A stretch of DNA of 64,000 nucleotides from Streptomyces sp. NBC_01294 (GTDB lineage: Bacteria > Actinomycetota > Actinomycetes > Streptomycetales > Streptomycetaceae), in contig NZ_CP108424.1 of NCBI RefSeq assembly GCF_035917235.1, forward strand, positions 124,001-188,000, read 5' to 3'. Below the pieces are notes generated by a model. The model had not been told where the DNA came from. It was given only the letters and a program-made list of their open reading frames with translations, and made no database searches. Position numbers and translations under genes: made by a program. Shown here one piece after another: positions 9,729-18,308 of this stretch. Numbering within the stretch: position 1 is the stretch's first letter; the number at the start of each line of letters is the position of its first letter.

Positions 9729-10328
9729 TCAGCGGGGAGTCGTCCGATAATCGGTCCGTCCGGACGGCCCGGCCAGGCCGGGCAGAACGAGGTCCCACAG
9801 GGCGGCGACCCGAGCGGTGAGTTCCTCGTCCGGCATGTCGGTGGCAGCAAGCAGTTCGATGCCGGCCACCGCCGAGGCGAGCAGCGTCTGCGGTCCCGCG
9901 CGGTCGGCGCCGTTCCGTAGTTCCCCGGCCGCGCCAGCCCGGTCGAGCAGCGACCAGGCGGTGGTCATCCACGCCTCGGTGAAGCCGCCGCCGGCCGCCT
10001 CCTCGCCGCGCAGTTCCCTGCTGAGGCGGAAGTTGGCGCGCAGCGCGGCTTCCTCGCGTAGCCCCCGGGCCAGCCAGTGGGTGAAGTCGATCAGGGTCTG
10101 CAGCGGTGAGCTGCTGCCGGCGGCGAGCCGGTCGACCGACTGGGCGAGCAGGGTGCAGCCGTGCTCCTGTACGGCGTGGGCCAGTTCGCCTTTGGAGGCG
10201 TAGTGGAAGTACAGGGCCCCCTTGGTGACCCGTGCCGCACCGGTGATCTCCCCCAGGGTCGCGTTCACGTACCCCTTGCGGTCGAACAGTTCCGCTGCAG
10301 CGGTCACCAGCCTCCGGCAGGTGATCAT
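9729..10328 (-). CDS. TetR-family regulator, butyrolactone-receptor-like
   Basis: About 199 residues. The N-terminal helix-turn-helix reads ATLGEITGAARVTKGALYFH, the ArpA/BarA-type form. The C-terminal ligand half is weakly conserved. I prefer the ATG at 10328, preceded by AGGAG with six-base spacing; an ATG at 10343 is also open. It lies between the SARP gene and the E1/PKS operon on the same strand. In the virginiamycin island a third BarB-like regulator (barZ) is known, and this may be its equivalent, but I cannot confirm orthology. Expected role: repressor of its own or neighbouring promoters, possibly a pseudo-receptor that does not bind butyrolactone. Confidence 0.8.
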   Translation of the reverse strand: MITCRRLVTAAAELFDRKGYVNATLGEITGAARVTKGALYFHYASKGELAHAVQEHGCTLLAQSVDRLAAGSSSPLQTLIDFTHWLARGLREEAALRANFRLSRELRGEEAAGGGFTEAWMTTAWSLLDRAGAAGELRNGADRAGPQTLLASAVAGIELLAATDMPDEELTARVAALWDLVLPGLAGPSGRTDYRTTPR

Positions 10329-10361
10329 CGATCTCTCCTGCATCGCAGGTTTCCCTTCTCA

Positions 10362-10437
10362 TGGTCGGGGATCCGATCCGTTTCCCTTGGTCGGGGATCC
10401 GGTCCGTTTCCTTCGGTCCGGGATCCGGTTCCCTTCG
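10362..10437. repeat. Three imperfect 26-bp tandem repeats between SARP and TetR genes
   Basis: Three consecutive units start at 10362, 10388 and 10414. They share GGGGATCCGRTCCG followed by a pyrimidine-rich TTTCCYT. Each unit centres on the self-complementary GGATCC, and a further partial unit (ACCGGATCCG) precedes the SARP stop. The array occupies nearly the whole gap between the SARP and TetR genes, so it would be transcribed if they are co-transcribed. It may be an operator array or an RNA structure. Confidence 0.7.
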
Positions 10438-10451
10438 GGGACCGGATCCGC

Positions 10452-11267
10452 TCAGCCGGCGTGGGCGAGCCGTCCCCAGGCCGGTTCGACGGCCTCCTGC
10501 TCCGGGCCGGACGCGAGCATCGAGTGCTGGAGGCGGCGCAGGGCCGGTGAGGGCTCCAGGCCCAGGTCGCGAACGAGCGTCGCACGCAGCCGCTGGTAGG
10601 CGGCGAGTGCCTCGGCGCGCCGGCCCGAGCGGTGGAGCGCGATCATCAGCTGGCGGTGCAGCGACTCGTGCATGCGGTGGCGGGACGTCAGAACGGTCAG
10701 CTCGCCGACCAGTTCCCGGTGCCGGCCGAGCCGCAGATCGGCCTCGATCCGCTGGTCGAGGGCGCACAGCCGGGCCTCCTCGAGGCGGCGGATCTCCATC
10801 TCGAGCAGCGCGCCGGTGCGTATGCCCGCGAAGGCCGGCCCTTGCCACAGGGCAAGCGCGTCGTGCAGGCGGCGGGAGGCGGCGGCGAAGTCCTCCTGGG
10901 CCATGGCCCGGTAGCCGGATGCGGCCCGACGCTCGAACTCGTGGGTGTCGATGGCGCCGCCTCTGGTGTCGAGGCGGTAGCCGTCGGGTTCAGTGGCGAG
11001 GACCCGCTTGGCGTCGTGCGGGTCGCCGGCGAGCCGCAGTGCCTGGCCGATCAGTTCGCGGAGCTGGAGGATGTAGGTCTGGAGGGTGTTGCGGGCCGAT
11101 CGCGGGGGCCGGCCGTCCCACAGTTCCTCGATCAGGAGCGGCACCGGCACCGTACGGTCCGCGTGCATCGCCAGGACGGCGAGCAGTTGGCGCGGCTTGG
11201 GGGCAGTCAGAGCCACGGGCGCCCCGCCCTCTCGTACGGTCAGCGATCCCAGCACGTCGATGTCCAC
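10452..11267 (-). CDS. SARP-family transcriptional activator
   Basis: 271 residues from a GTG at 11267, which has GGGGAG six bases upstream; a longer frame reaches 11330. It has the SARP layout: N-terminal OmpR-like winged helix (LGSLTVREGG, KPRQLLAVLA, LWDGRPPRSARNTLQTYILQ) followed by the bacterial transcriptional activation domain ending in RLRATLVRDLGLEPSPALRR. SARPs bind direct heptamer repeats and switch on antibiotic pathway genes. Two ARE-like sites at 11338-11376 sit about 70-110 bp upstream, suggesting control by the butyrolactone receptors. Position and type match vmsR, the SARP of the virginiamycin island, but I assign this only by analogy. Confidence 0.88.
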   Translation of the reverse strand: MDIDVLGSLTVREGGAPVALTAPKPRQLLAVLAMHADRTVPVPLLIEELWDGRPPRSARNTLQTYILQLRELIGQALRLAGDPHDAKRVLATEPDGYRLDTRGGAIDTHEFERRAASGYRAMAQEDFAAASRRLHDALALWQGPAFAGIRTGALLEMEIRRLEEARLCALDQRIEADLRLGRHRELVGELTVLTSRHRMHESLHRQLMIALHRSGRRAEALAAYQRLRATLVRDLGLEPSPALRRLQHSMLASGPEQEAVEPAWGRLAHAG

Positions 11268-11337
11268 GCTGTCTCCCCTGTTCTTCTGCCCAGCATGGGG
11301 CCCTGGGGCCGACGAGTGCGCCGCCCCCACAATGAAA

Positions 11338-11376
11338 ACAGACTATACGGTTTGTAAGTCAGAGACCAGTCGGTCT
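11338..11376. promoter_or_regulatory. Two ARE-like palindromes in the SARP/ABC-F divergent promoter region
   Basis: The first site is ACAGACTATACGGTTTGT (11338-11355); the second is AGACCAGTCGGTCT (11363-11376), an AGACC/GGTCT inverted repeat. Both look like operators of ArpA/BarA-type receptors, and ACGGTTTGTA recurs upstream of the second receptor gene near 17338. The rest of the 445-bp divergent region up to 11712 shows no convincing gene. A 50-codon frame (11546-11698) ends just over the next gene's leader but lacks a ribosome-binding site. Confidence 0.5.
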
Positions 11377-11712
11377 GTTTTAGAGTGGCGTCCGGGATGC
11401 CGGGGCCGCACACAACCCCAACCACCGCCCACCGGGCCGTCAGTTGACGGTGCATCCGAACGGTGGAGCGCTCGGGTGCCGATAGGTATACGCTGTAGAA
11501 GAACTGCTGCCGTCCATAGGAGAAGGCCGTTGCTCTTCTGAAGTCATGTGGTGCCCGCGCCCCCAAAGGGGTGGTGCGTGCAGCGCTCCCGACGGCGAGC
11601 CGCTTGCGGCCCGCCACCAGACGATCCGTCACCCGCATGCCGCGGGGCCGACGGCGTCCGACCGCGACCGCCGTCCCGCCGTCCCGGGACAGACATGACT
11701 TCAGGAGGACTC

Positions 11713-13320
11713 ATGACCTTGACCAACACATCCGTCGTCTGCGCCAACCTCTCCTTCGCCTGGCCCGACGGGACCCCGGTGTTCACCGACTTCTCCCTGG
11801 TCGTAGGCACCGGCCGGACCGGGCTGATCGGCGTCAACGGCTCGGGCAAATCCACCCTGCTCCGGCTGATGGCCGGAGCGCTCAAGCCGAGCGGCGGCTC
11901 GGTCAAGGTGACCGGCGAACTCGGCTACCTGCCGCAGAACGTCGCGCTGGAGCCGGAAGTCCGCGTCGAGCAGGCGCTGGGCATCGCGGAGATCCGCGCC
12001 GCCATCGACGCGATCGAGGGCGGCGACACCTCCGAGGAGCTGTACGCCGTGATCGGTGACAACTGGGACGTCGAGGAGCGTGCCCGGGCGACGCTGGACA
12101 AGCTGGGGCTGACGCACGTGACGCTGGACCGCCGGATCGGCGAACTGTCCGGCGGGGAGTCCGTCATGCTCTGCCTGGCGGCCCAGTTCCTGCTCCGTCC
12201 CGATGTCCTGCTGCTCGACGAGCCGACCAACAACCTCGACCTGGAGGCACGCCGCCGGCTGTACGAGGCGGTCGGCTCCTGGAAGGGCTCGATCGTGATC
12301 GTCAGCCACGACCGGGAACTGCTCGACCTGGTAGACCAGATCGCCGACCTGCGCAGCGGCGAAGTGCGCTGGTACGGCGGCAACTTCAGCGACTACGAGG
12401 AGGCCCTGGCCGTGGAGCAGGAGGCGGCCGAGCGCATGGTGCGCGTGGCCGAGTCCGACGTCCACCGCCAGAAGCGGGAGCTGGCCGACGCACGGATCAA
12501 GCTGGACCGCCGCGTCCGCTACGGCAACAAGATGTACGAGACCAAGCGCGAGCCCAAGGTGGTGATGAAGGAGCGCAAGCGCCAGGCCCAAGTGGCCGCG
12601 GGCAAGCACCGCAACATGCACCTGGAGCGGCTGGAGGAGGCCAAGGAGCGGCTGACCGAGGCCGAGGAGGCGGTGCGCGACGACCGGGAGATCCGGGTCG
12701 ACCTGCCCGAGACCTCGGTACCTGCGGGCCGCACCGTCCTCACCCTGCGCGACGTCGAGCTCCGCTTCGGCAGCCGGGCCCACTTCGAGGTGCGAGGGCC
12801 GGAGCGGATTGCCCTGGTGGGACGCAACGGAGCGGGCAAGAGCACGCTGCTGCGCACCGTCGTCGGCGAGATCCCGCCGGTGGCGGGCGAGGTGAAGGCT
12901 GCCGTCCCGATGCGCTACCTCCCGCAGCGGCTCGACCTGCTCGACGAGGAGCTGACGGTGGCGCAGAATGTCGGCCGGTTCGCTCCCGGCGCCACCGACA
13001 ACCTCATCCGCTCCCGCCTGGCCCGCTTCCTCTTCCGTGGTCGGAAAGCGGACCAACTGGTTGGTACTCTTTCGGGTGGCGAGCGGTTCCGGGCGACGCT
13101 GGCGGCGCTGCTGCTGGCCGACCCCGCGCCGCAGCTGCTGATGCTCGACGAGCCGACCAACAACCTGGACCTGGCGAGCGTGCAGCAGCTCACCCAGGCG
13201 CTGCAGTCCTACCAGGGCGCGCTCATCGTGGTCAGCCACGACCTGGCGTTCCTGCGGGACCTCCAGATCACCCGGTGGATCCGGGTGGACGGCGGGACGG
13301 CGGACATCGATCCGATGTGA
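11713..13320 (+). CDS. ABC-F ATPase, probable ribosome-protection resistance protein
   Basis: 535 residues from the ATG at 11713, which has AGGAGG four bases upstream. Two ABC cassettes in one chain with no membrane segments: Walker A GVNGSGKST and GRNGAGKST, LSGGE signatures, Walker B LLLDEPTNNLDL and LMLDEPTNNLDL, and a charged linker (about 230-330) typical of the ABC-F P-site tip domain. ABC-F proteins dislodge antibiotics such as streptogramins, lincosamides or pleuromutilins from the ribosome. Beside a SARP and a streptogramin-like regulatory island, self-resistance is the natural role. The virginiamycin island has a comparable gene, varM. A strong terminator follows. Confidence 0.88.
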   Translation: MTLTNTSVVCANLSFAWPDGTPVFTDFSLVVGTGRTGLIGVNGSGKSTLLRLMAGALKPSGGSVKVTGELGYLPQNVALEPEVRVEQALGIAEIRAAIDAIEGGDTSEELYAVIGDNWDVEERARATLDKLGLTHVTLDRRIGELSGGESVMLCLAAQFLLRPDVLLLDEPTNNLDLEARRRLYEAVGSWKGSIVIVSHDRELLDLVDQIADLRSGEVRWYGGNFSDYEEALAVEQEAAERMVRVAESDVHRQKRELADARIKLDRRVRYGNKMYETKREPKVVMKERKRQAQVAAGKHRNMHLERLEEAKERLTEAEEAVRDDREIRVDLPETSVPAGRTVLTLRDVELRFGSRAHFEVRGPERIALVGRNGAGKSTLLRTVVGEIPPVAGEVKAAVPMRYLPQRLDLLDEELTVAQNVGRFAPGATDNLIRSRLARFLFRGRKADQLVGTLSGGERFRATLAALLLADPAPQLLMLDEPTNNLDLASVQQLTQALQSYQGALIVVSHDLAFLRDLQITRWIRVDGGTADIDPM

Positions 13321-13407
13321 TCGGTGCCGCCGCCCGCAGCCGCCGGCACCCGGCCGTACGCCCTAACCCCCGGGGGCGAGGTCGGGTGCCGGTCTTTTCC
13401 GGCGGGG

Positions 13408-13438
13408 GTGGTTCCCGGCCCACTGCGCCGGGAACCAC
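13408..13438 (+). terminator. Hairpin terminator after the ABC-F gene
   Basis: Perfect 12-bp arms GTGGTTCCCGGC and GCCGGGAACCAC around a 7-base loop, 88 bp past the ABC-F stop and before the SDR gene. No T-run follows, as is usual in streptomycetes. Confidence 0.75.
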
Positions 13439-13491
13439 GCCCGCCAACACCCGCCTGCCGGAGCGTGATCATCGGATGAAAGACTCCGGAA

Positions 13492-14265
13492 ATGACTGAT
13501 CGACAAGGGCTTCTGACAGACAGGACCGTACTGATCACGGGAGCCAGCAGCGGCATCGGCGCCGCCGCGGCACGGGTGTTCGCCAGGGAGGGCGCGGCAG
13601 TGGTGGTCACCGCCCGCCGCGAGGAGCGGCTGGCCGGGCTGGTGGACGAGTTGCGGGCGCAGGGCGCCCGGGCCGCATACGTGGTCGCCGACGTGACCCG
13701 GTCCGAGGACGCGGTACGTGCCGTGGAGTTCACGGTGGAACGTTTCGGCAGGCTCGATGCCGCGTTCAACAACGCCGGCTACGGGGCCGGCCGCACACCG
13801 CTGCACCTGATGGACGACCGCGTCTACGACGACATCATGGACACCAACGTGCGCGGGGTGTTCAACTGCCTGCGCCCGGAGATCGCGGCGATGCTCGAAT
13901 CCGGAGCAGGCGGTTCGATCGTCAACACCAGCAGCACCGGCGGCCTGGTCGCCACTCCGGTCGCCGCGCCATACGTGGTGTCCAAGCACGCGGTGATCGG
14001 TCTGACCAAGGCGGCTGCCGCCGAGTACGGCGCCCAAGGCATTCGGGTCAACGCGATAGCCCCCGGCACGACCCGCAGCGAGATGGTGGCGGACTGGTTC
14101 GCGCAGAACCCGGACGCCGAGGAGATGCTGCACCGGGCCACGCCGCAGCCCCGTACCGCCGAGCCCGAGGAGATCGCCGAGGCCGCTGCATGGCTGTGCA
14201 GCGAGCGGGCGTCCTTCGTCACCGGGTCGACCCTGGTGGTCGACGGCGGGTTCACCATCCTCTAA
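13492..14265 (+). CDS. Short-chain dehydrogenase/reductase (BarS1-like)
   Basis: 257 residues, a classical SDR: TGASSGIG cofactor motif near residue 17, NNAG near 92, catalytic Ser in NTSST and YVVSK near 157, and a C-terminal VDGGFTIL end. NAD(P)-dependent alcohol/ketone reduction is expected. In the virginiamycin island barS1 encodes an SDR that reduces the 6-keto group of the butyrolactone precursor. The location here, two genes from the BarX homologue, suggests the same job. It is convergent with the epimerase gene, with their stop codons 1 bp apart. Confidence 0.85.
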   Translation: MTDRQGLLTDRTVLITGASSGIGAAAARVFAREGAAVVVTARREERLAGLVDELRAQGARAAYVVADVTRSEDAVRAVEFTVERFGRLDAAFNNAGYGAGRTPLHLMDDRVYDDIMDTNVRGVFNCLRPEIAAMLESGAGGSIVNTSSTGGLVATPVAAPYVVSKHAVIGLTKAAAAEYGAQGIRVNAIAPGTTRSEMVADWFAQNPDAEEMLHRATPQPRTAEPEEIAEAAAWLCSERASFVTGSTLVVDGGFTIL

Positions 14266-14266
14266 T

Positions 14267-15331
14267 TCACGATCCGCTGGAAGACCGTCCGGATTCCGGC
14301 ATACCCGTCCGGCCCGGCCGGCCTCTGGTGTCCGTCACGAGGTGCTCCCGGTACCACGGGGCGTGGCGGGCGAGGCTCTCCTCGAACGCGCCCCCGGCCG
14401 GGCAACCGGTCTCCCGCCAGAGCCGGGAGCTGGCGAACCAGTGGTCGGTGGTCAGCATGGCGAGGTGGTGCAGCAGGACCGGGTGCTCGGCGAGGCGGCG
14501 ACGGGCCTCACCGGCTTCGATGTCGCCGGTGCCCGCGGGCAGGCCGAGCAGGCGTACCAGCGCGTCGAAGATGCGGGCGCAGTCGACCGGTTCGGGGTGG
14601 TTGGGGTGCCAGACGCCGGAGGTGTCCTGGGGGGCGACGGCGACGGCGGTCACAGCACGGGCGAGGTCGTCGACGTCGACCACCGACATCCGGGCCTGCC
14701 AGCCGTCGACGGAAGCCGCGAGCCGCTGGTGGAGGCGGACCAGACCCGGGACCACCCAGCGGTCGCCGGCGCCGATGACCAGGTGCGGGCGCAGCACCGT
14801 CCCGCCGGCCGCGAGCACGAGCCTCTCGGCGGCGGCACGGGTCCGGCTGGTGGGCGAATGCGGCGCGACGGGGAGGTGCTCGGGTCCGGCGTTCCGGAAT
14901 ACCCCCCGGCCGTACACGGAAGCGGTGCCGACCTGAACGAAGCGGCGGACTCCGGCGCGTTCGGCCTCGGCCAGCAGTGCCCGGGTGCCCTCCTCGTTGA
15001 CCGCCTGGGCCGAGTGCTCCGGGCCGCCGACCAGCGCTGCGCAGTGGAGCACGATGTCTATGCCCTCGCACACGCCGTACAGGCTTGCCGAGTCGGTGAG
15101 GTCGGCGTGGACGTACCGGACCGCAGGATCTTTTTCGTCGGGACCGGTCGAGCGTCTCGCCACGACCAGTCGGGCGCCCGGGAGCGTACGGGCGGCGGCG
15201 GCGACCCGGCCGCCGATGAAGCCGGTCGATCCGGTGACCAGGATCCGCCGGGTGACCGGGGGGCCGTACGGGGCGGCCCCGGCTGTCGAAAGCCGCTCGG
15301 GGGCGGGTGCGACGGGGGCTGGGCGGCTCAC
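14267..15331 (-). CDS. NAD-dependent epimerase/dehydratase family protein
   Basis: 354 residues from a GTG at 15331, which overlaps the stop of the AfsA/BarX gene (GTGA), so the pair is translationally coupled. Extended-SDR fold: TGSTGFIGG near the N-terminus, HCAALVGG, and a VGTASVYGRG strand ending in an atypical active-site region. The usual YxxxK is not obvious (RTRAAAERLV in that position), so activity may differ from sugar epimerases. Genes of this type often accompany afsA homologues and are thought to modify the butyrolactone. The exact reaction is not known from sequence. Confidence 0.8.
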   Translation of the reverse strand: MSRPAPVAPAPERLSTAGAAPYGPPVTRRILVTGSTGFIGGRVAAAARTLPGARLVVARRSTGPDEKDPAVRYVHADLTDSASLYGVCEGIDIVLHCAALVGGPEHSAQAVNEEGTRALLAEAERAGVRRFVQVGTASVYGRGVFRNAGPEHLPVAPHSPTSRTRAAAERLVLAAGGTVLRPHLVIGAGDRWVVPGLVRLHQRLAASVDGWQARMSVVDVDDLARAVTAVAVAPQDTSGVWHPNHPEPVDCARIFDALVRLLGLPAGTGDIEAGEARRRLAEHPVLLHHLAMLTTDHWFASSRLWRETGCPAGGAFEESLARHAPWYREHLVTDTRGRPGRTGMPESGRSSSGS

Positions 15332-16335
15332 TCGGCTGCGCCTCGGGTCCCGATCAGGCAGCTGAAGACGGTGTTGCCGTCCTGGTGGCCGGTGACGCGG
15401 ACCTGCCGGTCGCCGTTGTCGGCCGCAGGCAGCTGCTCCGCCTGTATCCAGCAGGGCCTGTCGAGCTCCGCGTACCGGCTGAACTCGGAGCGCATCGTGG
15501 TCGGCAGGAACGGCCGGGACGGGTCGATGGCCTGGGCGGCCTGGCGGGCGGACTCCATCAGCACCATGCCGGGAACGTGGTCGACAGGGTGGTCGAAGAG
15601 CACGGGATGCTGTTCGTCCACCCGCAGCTGCCACTCCAGCGGACGCTCGGTGGCGGACAGGACGACGTCCGTGGTGAGGAAGCGGCCGACCGACGCGGGG
15701 GCGAGCGGCTGCGGCAGGGGCCGCATGCCCGTGGCACCGACCCGGTCGCCGCGGAGCCGCTGGTAGACGGCGGGGCTGGTGCAGTCGAAGGCGGCGCCGC
15801 CGGTGGCGATCACCTGGCCGCCGCAGTAGAGGGTGACCTCGTAGCGCATGCCCGCCAGGCGGCGGCCGCGGCGGCGGATGTCGGAACAGATGACGTCCAG
15901 TTCGAGGTCGGCCGGCGCGGCACCGACGCCCGCCTGCTCGGGCCTGACGCTGTGGTGCAGGTCCCACATCAGGAACTGCTCCCCGAACGGGACGCCGAAC
16001 TCCGCGTGGGAGAGAAGGGTACCGACCTGTCGGATGGTTTCGGAGGCCAGCAGCGGGTCGTAGCAACCGTTCACCGGGGTGAAGTAGCTGTGCGCCCTGG
16101 GCCACTGCGCGGTCAGGGCGAAGCGGTTCTCCGCGGTCCGGCTCCAGCCCGTCAGAAACACTTCGGCGACCGCCGCCCGGTGGACCAGCTCCCGCGGAAC
16201 CGTGCTGGTCATGGCCGATGCGCGGGCCGGTCGGCCGGTCTGGAACGCCGTTCGCCTGGCCGGGATCGCCGCAGGCAGGGTTTCGTGTTCAACCAACACA
16301 ACAGACATGGAATCCCCCATAGAAGCCGATGTCAC
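15328..16335 (-). CDS. barX: AfsA/BarX-type gamma-butyrolactone synthase
   Basis: 335 residues from a GTG at 16335, with GGGGAGG about ten bases upstream; ATGs at 16320 and 16308 are also possible. Two AfsA hot-dog repeats are visible: the first around VNGCYDPLLASETIRQ, the second around DHPVDHVPGMVLMESARQAA. The family condenses a beta-ketoacyl carrier substrate with dihydroxyacetone phosphate, the first step to butyrolactone signals. It is divergent from the receptor gene barA, with an AACCGGTT operator between. In S. virginiae BarX is encoded beside barA and also affects regulation. Symbol given on family plus synteny. Confidence 0.85.
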   Translation of the reverse strand: MTSASMGDSMSVVLVEHETLPAAIPARRTAFQTGRPARASAMTSTVPRELVHRAAVAEVFLTGWSRTAENRFALTAQWPRAHSYFTPVNGCYDPLLASETIRQVGTLLSHAEFGVPFGEQFLMWDLHHSVRPEQAGVGAAPADLELDVICSDIRRRGRRLAGMRYEVTLYCGGQVIATGGAAFDCTSPAVYQRLRGDRVGATGMRPLPQPLAPASVGRFLTTDVVLSATERPLEWQLRVDEQHPVLFDHPVDHVPGMVLMESARQAAQAIDPSRPFLPTTMRSEFSRYAELDRPCWIQAEQLPAADNGDRQVRVTGHQDGNTVFSCLIGTRGAAE

Positions 16336-16370
16336 GGAACGGGCACCTCCCCGTCTCCCCTGCCGATAAG

Positions 16371-16397
16371 ATACATACCAACCGGTTCTTTTGATAG
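16371..16397. promoter_or_regulatory. ARE-type operator between barX and barA
   Basis: ATACATACCAACCGGTTCTT and following T-rich bases, centred on a perfect AACCGGTT at 16380-16387, lie in the divergent promoter region of the synthase and receptor genes. This is the classic position for a butyrolactone-receptor autoregulatory site. Confidence 0.7.
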
Positions 16398-16469
16398 CCG
16401 ATGTTGATCTATCTAGGCTGACTGGCCGGGTCGCCCGACAGCGGCGGATGCATGACAGGAGTAGCCCCT

Positions 16470-17177
16470 ATGGCAGTGCGACACGAACGGGTGGCAGTGC
16501 GACAGGAACGGGCCGTCCGCACGCGGCAGGCGATCGTGCGGGCAGCCGCCTCGGTCTTCGACGAGTACGGGTTCGAGGCCGCCTCAGTGGCAGAGATCCT
16601 CTCGCGGGCCTCGGTCACCAAGGGCGCGATGTACTTCCACTTCGCCTCCAAGGAAGAGCTGGCCCGCGGCGTGCTGGCCGAGCAGACCCTGCACGTGGCG
16701 GTGCCGGAATCCAGCTCCAAGGCTCAGGAACTGGTCGACCTCACCATGCTGGTCGCCCACGGCATGGTGCACGATCCGATCCTGCGGGCGGGCACGCGGC
16801 TCGCACTGGACCAGGGGGCGGTGGACTTCTCCGACGCCAACCCGTTCGGCGCGTGGGGCGACATCTGCGCCCGGCTTCTGGCGGAGGCACAGGAGCGGGG
16901 GGAGGTGCTTCCGCACGTGAACCCGCAGAAGACCGGCGACTTCATCGTCGGCTGCTTCACCGGACTCCAGGCGGTCTCCCGGGTTACCTCGGACCGCCGG
17001 GACCTCGGCCACCGGATCTCGGTGATGTGGAACCACGTGCTGCCCAGCATCGTGCCGGCGTCCATGCTGACCTGGATCGAAACCGGCGAGGAGCGGATCG
17101 AGAAGGTCGCGGCGGCAGCCGCGGCTGCGGAGGCCGCCGAGGCTGCTGCGGCCACTGAGGCCGCCTCCGACAAATAG
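16470..17177 (+). CDS. barA: Gamma-butyrolactone receptor, TetR family (BarA-like)
   Basis: 235 residues from the ATG at 16470, preceded by AGGAG; a GTG-rich upstream extension is open. The helix-turn-helix ASVAEILSRASVTKGAMYFH is diagnostic of ArpA/ScbR/BarA receptors. The C-terminal half holds the conserved Trp region (FGAWGDICARL, ISVMWNHVLP). The tail is unusually Ala/Glu-rich (about 20 residues, AAAAAAAEAAEAAAA type). Expected to repress target promoters until a butyrolactone binds. It is followed by its own terminator, then the second receptor-type gene. Confidence 0.87.
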   Translation: MAVRHERVAVRQERAVRTRQAIVRAAASVFDEYGFEAASVAEILSRASVTKGAMYFHFASKEELARGVLAEQTLHVAVPESSSKAQELVDLTMLVAHGMVHDPILRAGTRLALDQGAVDFSDANPFGAWGDICARLLAEAQERGEVLPHVNPQKTGDFIVGCFTGLQAVSRVTSDRRDLGHRISVMWNHVLPSIVPASMLTWIETGEERIEKVAAAAAAAEAAEAAAATEAASDK

Positions 17178-17194
17178 GAACACCGACATCAGGT

Positions 17195-17225
17195 CATGCC
17201 GGGCACCCAGGGGGCGCCCGGCATG
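17195..17225 (+). terminator. Hairpin terminator after barA
   Basis: Arms CATGCCGGGC (17195-17204) and GCCCGGCATG (17216-17225) are perfectly complementary around an 11-base loop, starting 18 bp past the barA stop. Confidence 0.75.
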
Positions 17226-17330
17226 CCTGCGTCCGCCGTCCCACCCGCCCACAAACGGACCGCCGGACGACAGGGCAGCAAGAACTTCGGCCAAAAACAA
17301 GGCAAGTGGTCTGCTTTGACTTGGCAATCG

Positions 17331-17526
17331 GGTCTGACGGTTTGTATCGTGATGCCGCAGCGCCGCAACTCGCACCGGGTGCCCGCTCGGCGTCACGTGC
17401 GGGCAGCGGCCGCCTTCCCTTCATCCGGGGGCTCGGTCGCCCTGCGCGCGGCCTTGACCTGCCCGCATCCGAATCACGCCCGCCGGCAGCACACGAGCCG
17501 TTCAGCAAACCGAGCGGTTCGTTTGC
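17331..17526. promoter_or_regulatory. Two ARE-like operators upstream of barB
   Basis: The better site is a 22-bp near-palindrome at 17505-17526 reading GCAAACCGAGCGGTTCGTTT then GC, ending 31 bp before the barB start. A weaker half-site, GGTCTGACGGTTTGTAT, is at 17331-17347 and shares ACGGTTTGTA with the site upstream of the SARP gene. Control of barB by barA, or autoregulation, is inferred. Confidence 0.6.
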
Positions 17527-17557
17527 CTCAGCCGGACGGTGCACGCCAGGAGTTTCC

Positions 17558-18208
17558 TTGACACCCAAACAGGAACGCGCCTTCCGCACCCGCACCCAGC
17601 TGGTGCTCTCGGCGGCCGAGGCCTTCGATCGGCAGGGCTTCGCGGTGGCCTCGCTCACCGCCATCAGCAACAGCGCTGGTGTCAGCAACGGGGCCCTGCA
17701 CTTCCACTTCGAGAGCAAGGAAGCGCTCGCCGCCGCAGTCGAAGCGGAGGCGGCCGAGCGGATGCGTACGATTGTCGACGGAGCGGCCCGGAAGGGCGCT
17801 TCCGCGCTCCAGGCCCTGGTCGACACCAGCCACGCCATCATGCTCCGGCTGCGCCAGGACGTGGTGGTGCGCGCCGGGTTCCGGCTCAGCGGCGACGCGG
17901 CCCGACAGGCCACTCACGACCTCCCGGAGCAGTGGCGCCAGAGTGTCGTGCGGCTGCTGGCGCGGGCTGGCCGGGACGGCTCGCTGACCTCGGCCGTGAC
18001 GCCCTCCGACGTCGCCGGGGTCGTAACGGCCACCGTCCTCGGATTCGGCGTGCTGGCGAGGTTCGACTCCGCCTGGCTCGCCTCCGGACCCCTCTGCGGA
18101 TTCTGGAAGCTGATGCTCCCGCTGATCGCGGCCGGTCCGGTCGAGCGCGGCGAGCTGGACTGCGAGCCCGCCGTCCCGGCCGACGCCCGGCGCGCGACCG
18201 CCGTCTGA
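17558..18208 (+). CDS. barB: Butyrolactone-receptor homologue, TetR family (BarB-like)
   Basis: 216 residues from a TTG at 17558 with AGGAG five bases upstream; the open frame continues upstream without a better site. The helix-turn-helix (ASLTAISNSAGVSNGALHFH) is of the ArpA/BarA type, with divergence in the recognition helix (SNGALHFH instead of TKGALYFH). It lies directly downstream of barA, where S. virginiae has barB, a late regulator usually thought not to bind butyrolactone. A 22-bp ARE-like palindrome lies immediately upstream. The gap to the exporter gene contains a different operator. Confidence 0.84.
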   Translation: MTPKQERAFRTRTQLVLSAAEAFDRQGFAVASLTAISNSAGVSNGALHFHFESKEALAAAVEAEAAERMRTIVDGAARKGASALQALVDTSHAIMLRLRQDVVVRAGFRLSGDAARQATHDLPEQWRQSVVRLLARAGRDGSLTSAVTPSDVAGVVTATVLGFGVLARFDSAWLASGPLCGFWKLMLPLIAAGPVERGELDCEPAVPADARRATAV

Positions 18209-18308
18209 GAACCGGCCCTCGTCCCTGCCGTCCCCGACCGGACGGCTCCTTTCCGTGTCCGGGTCGCACTTCACGCGCCCCGGGCAGGCTTCACCCGTAA
18301 TTCACTTG

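Noticed and set aside
11546..11698. A 50-codon upstream ORF before the ABC-F gene, a possible attenuation leader
   Set aside because: Its stop overlaps the next in-frame ATG and such leaders occur for ABC-F genes, but there is no ribosome-binding site and no clear alternative hairpins, so it is not listed as a gene.
11701..13239. A 512-codon minus-strand frame opposite the ABC-F gene
   Set aside because: Antisense shadow of a well-supported ATPase gene.
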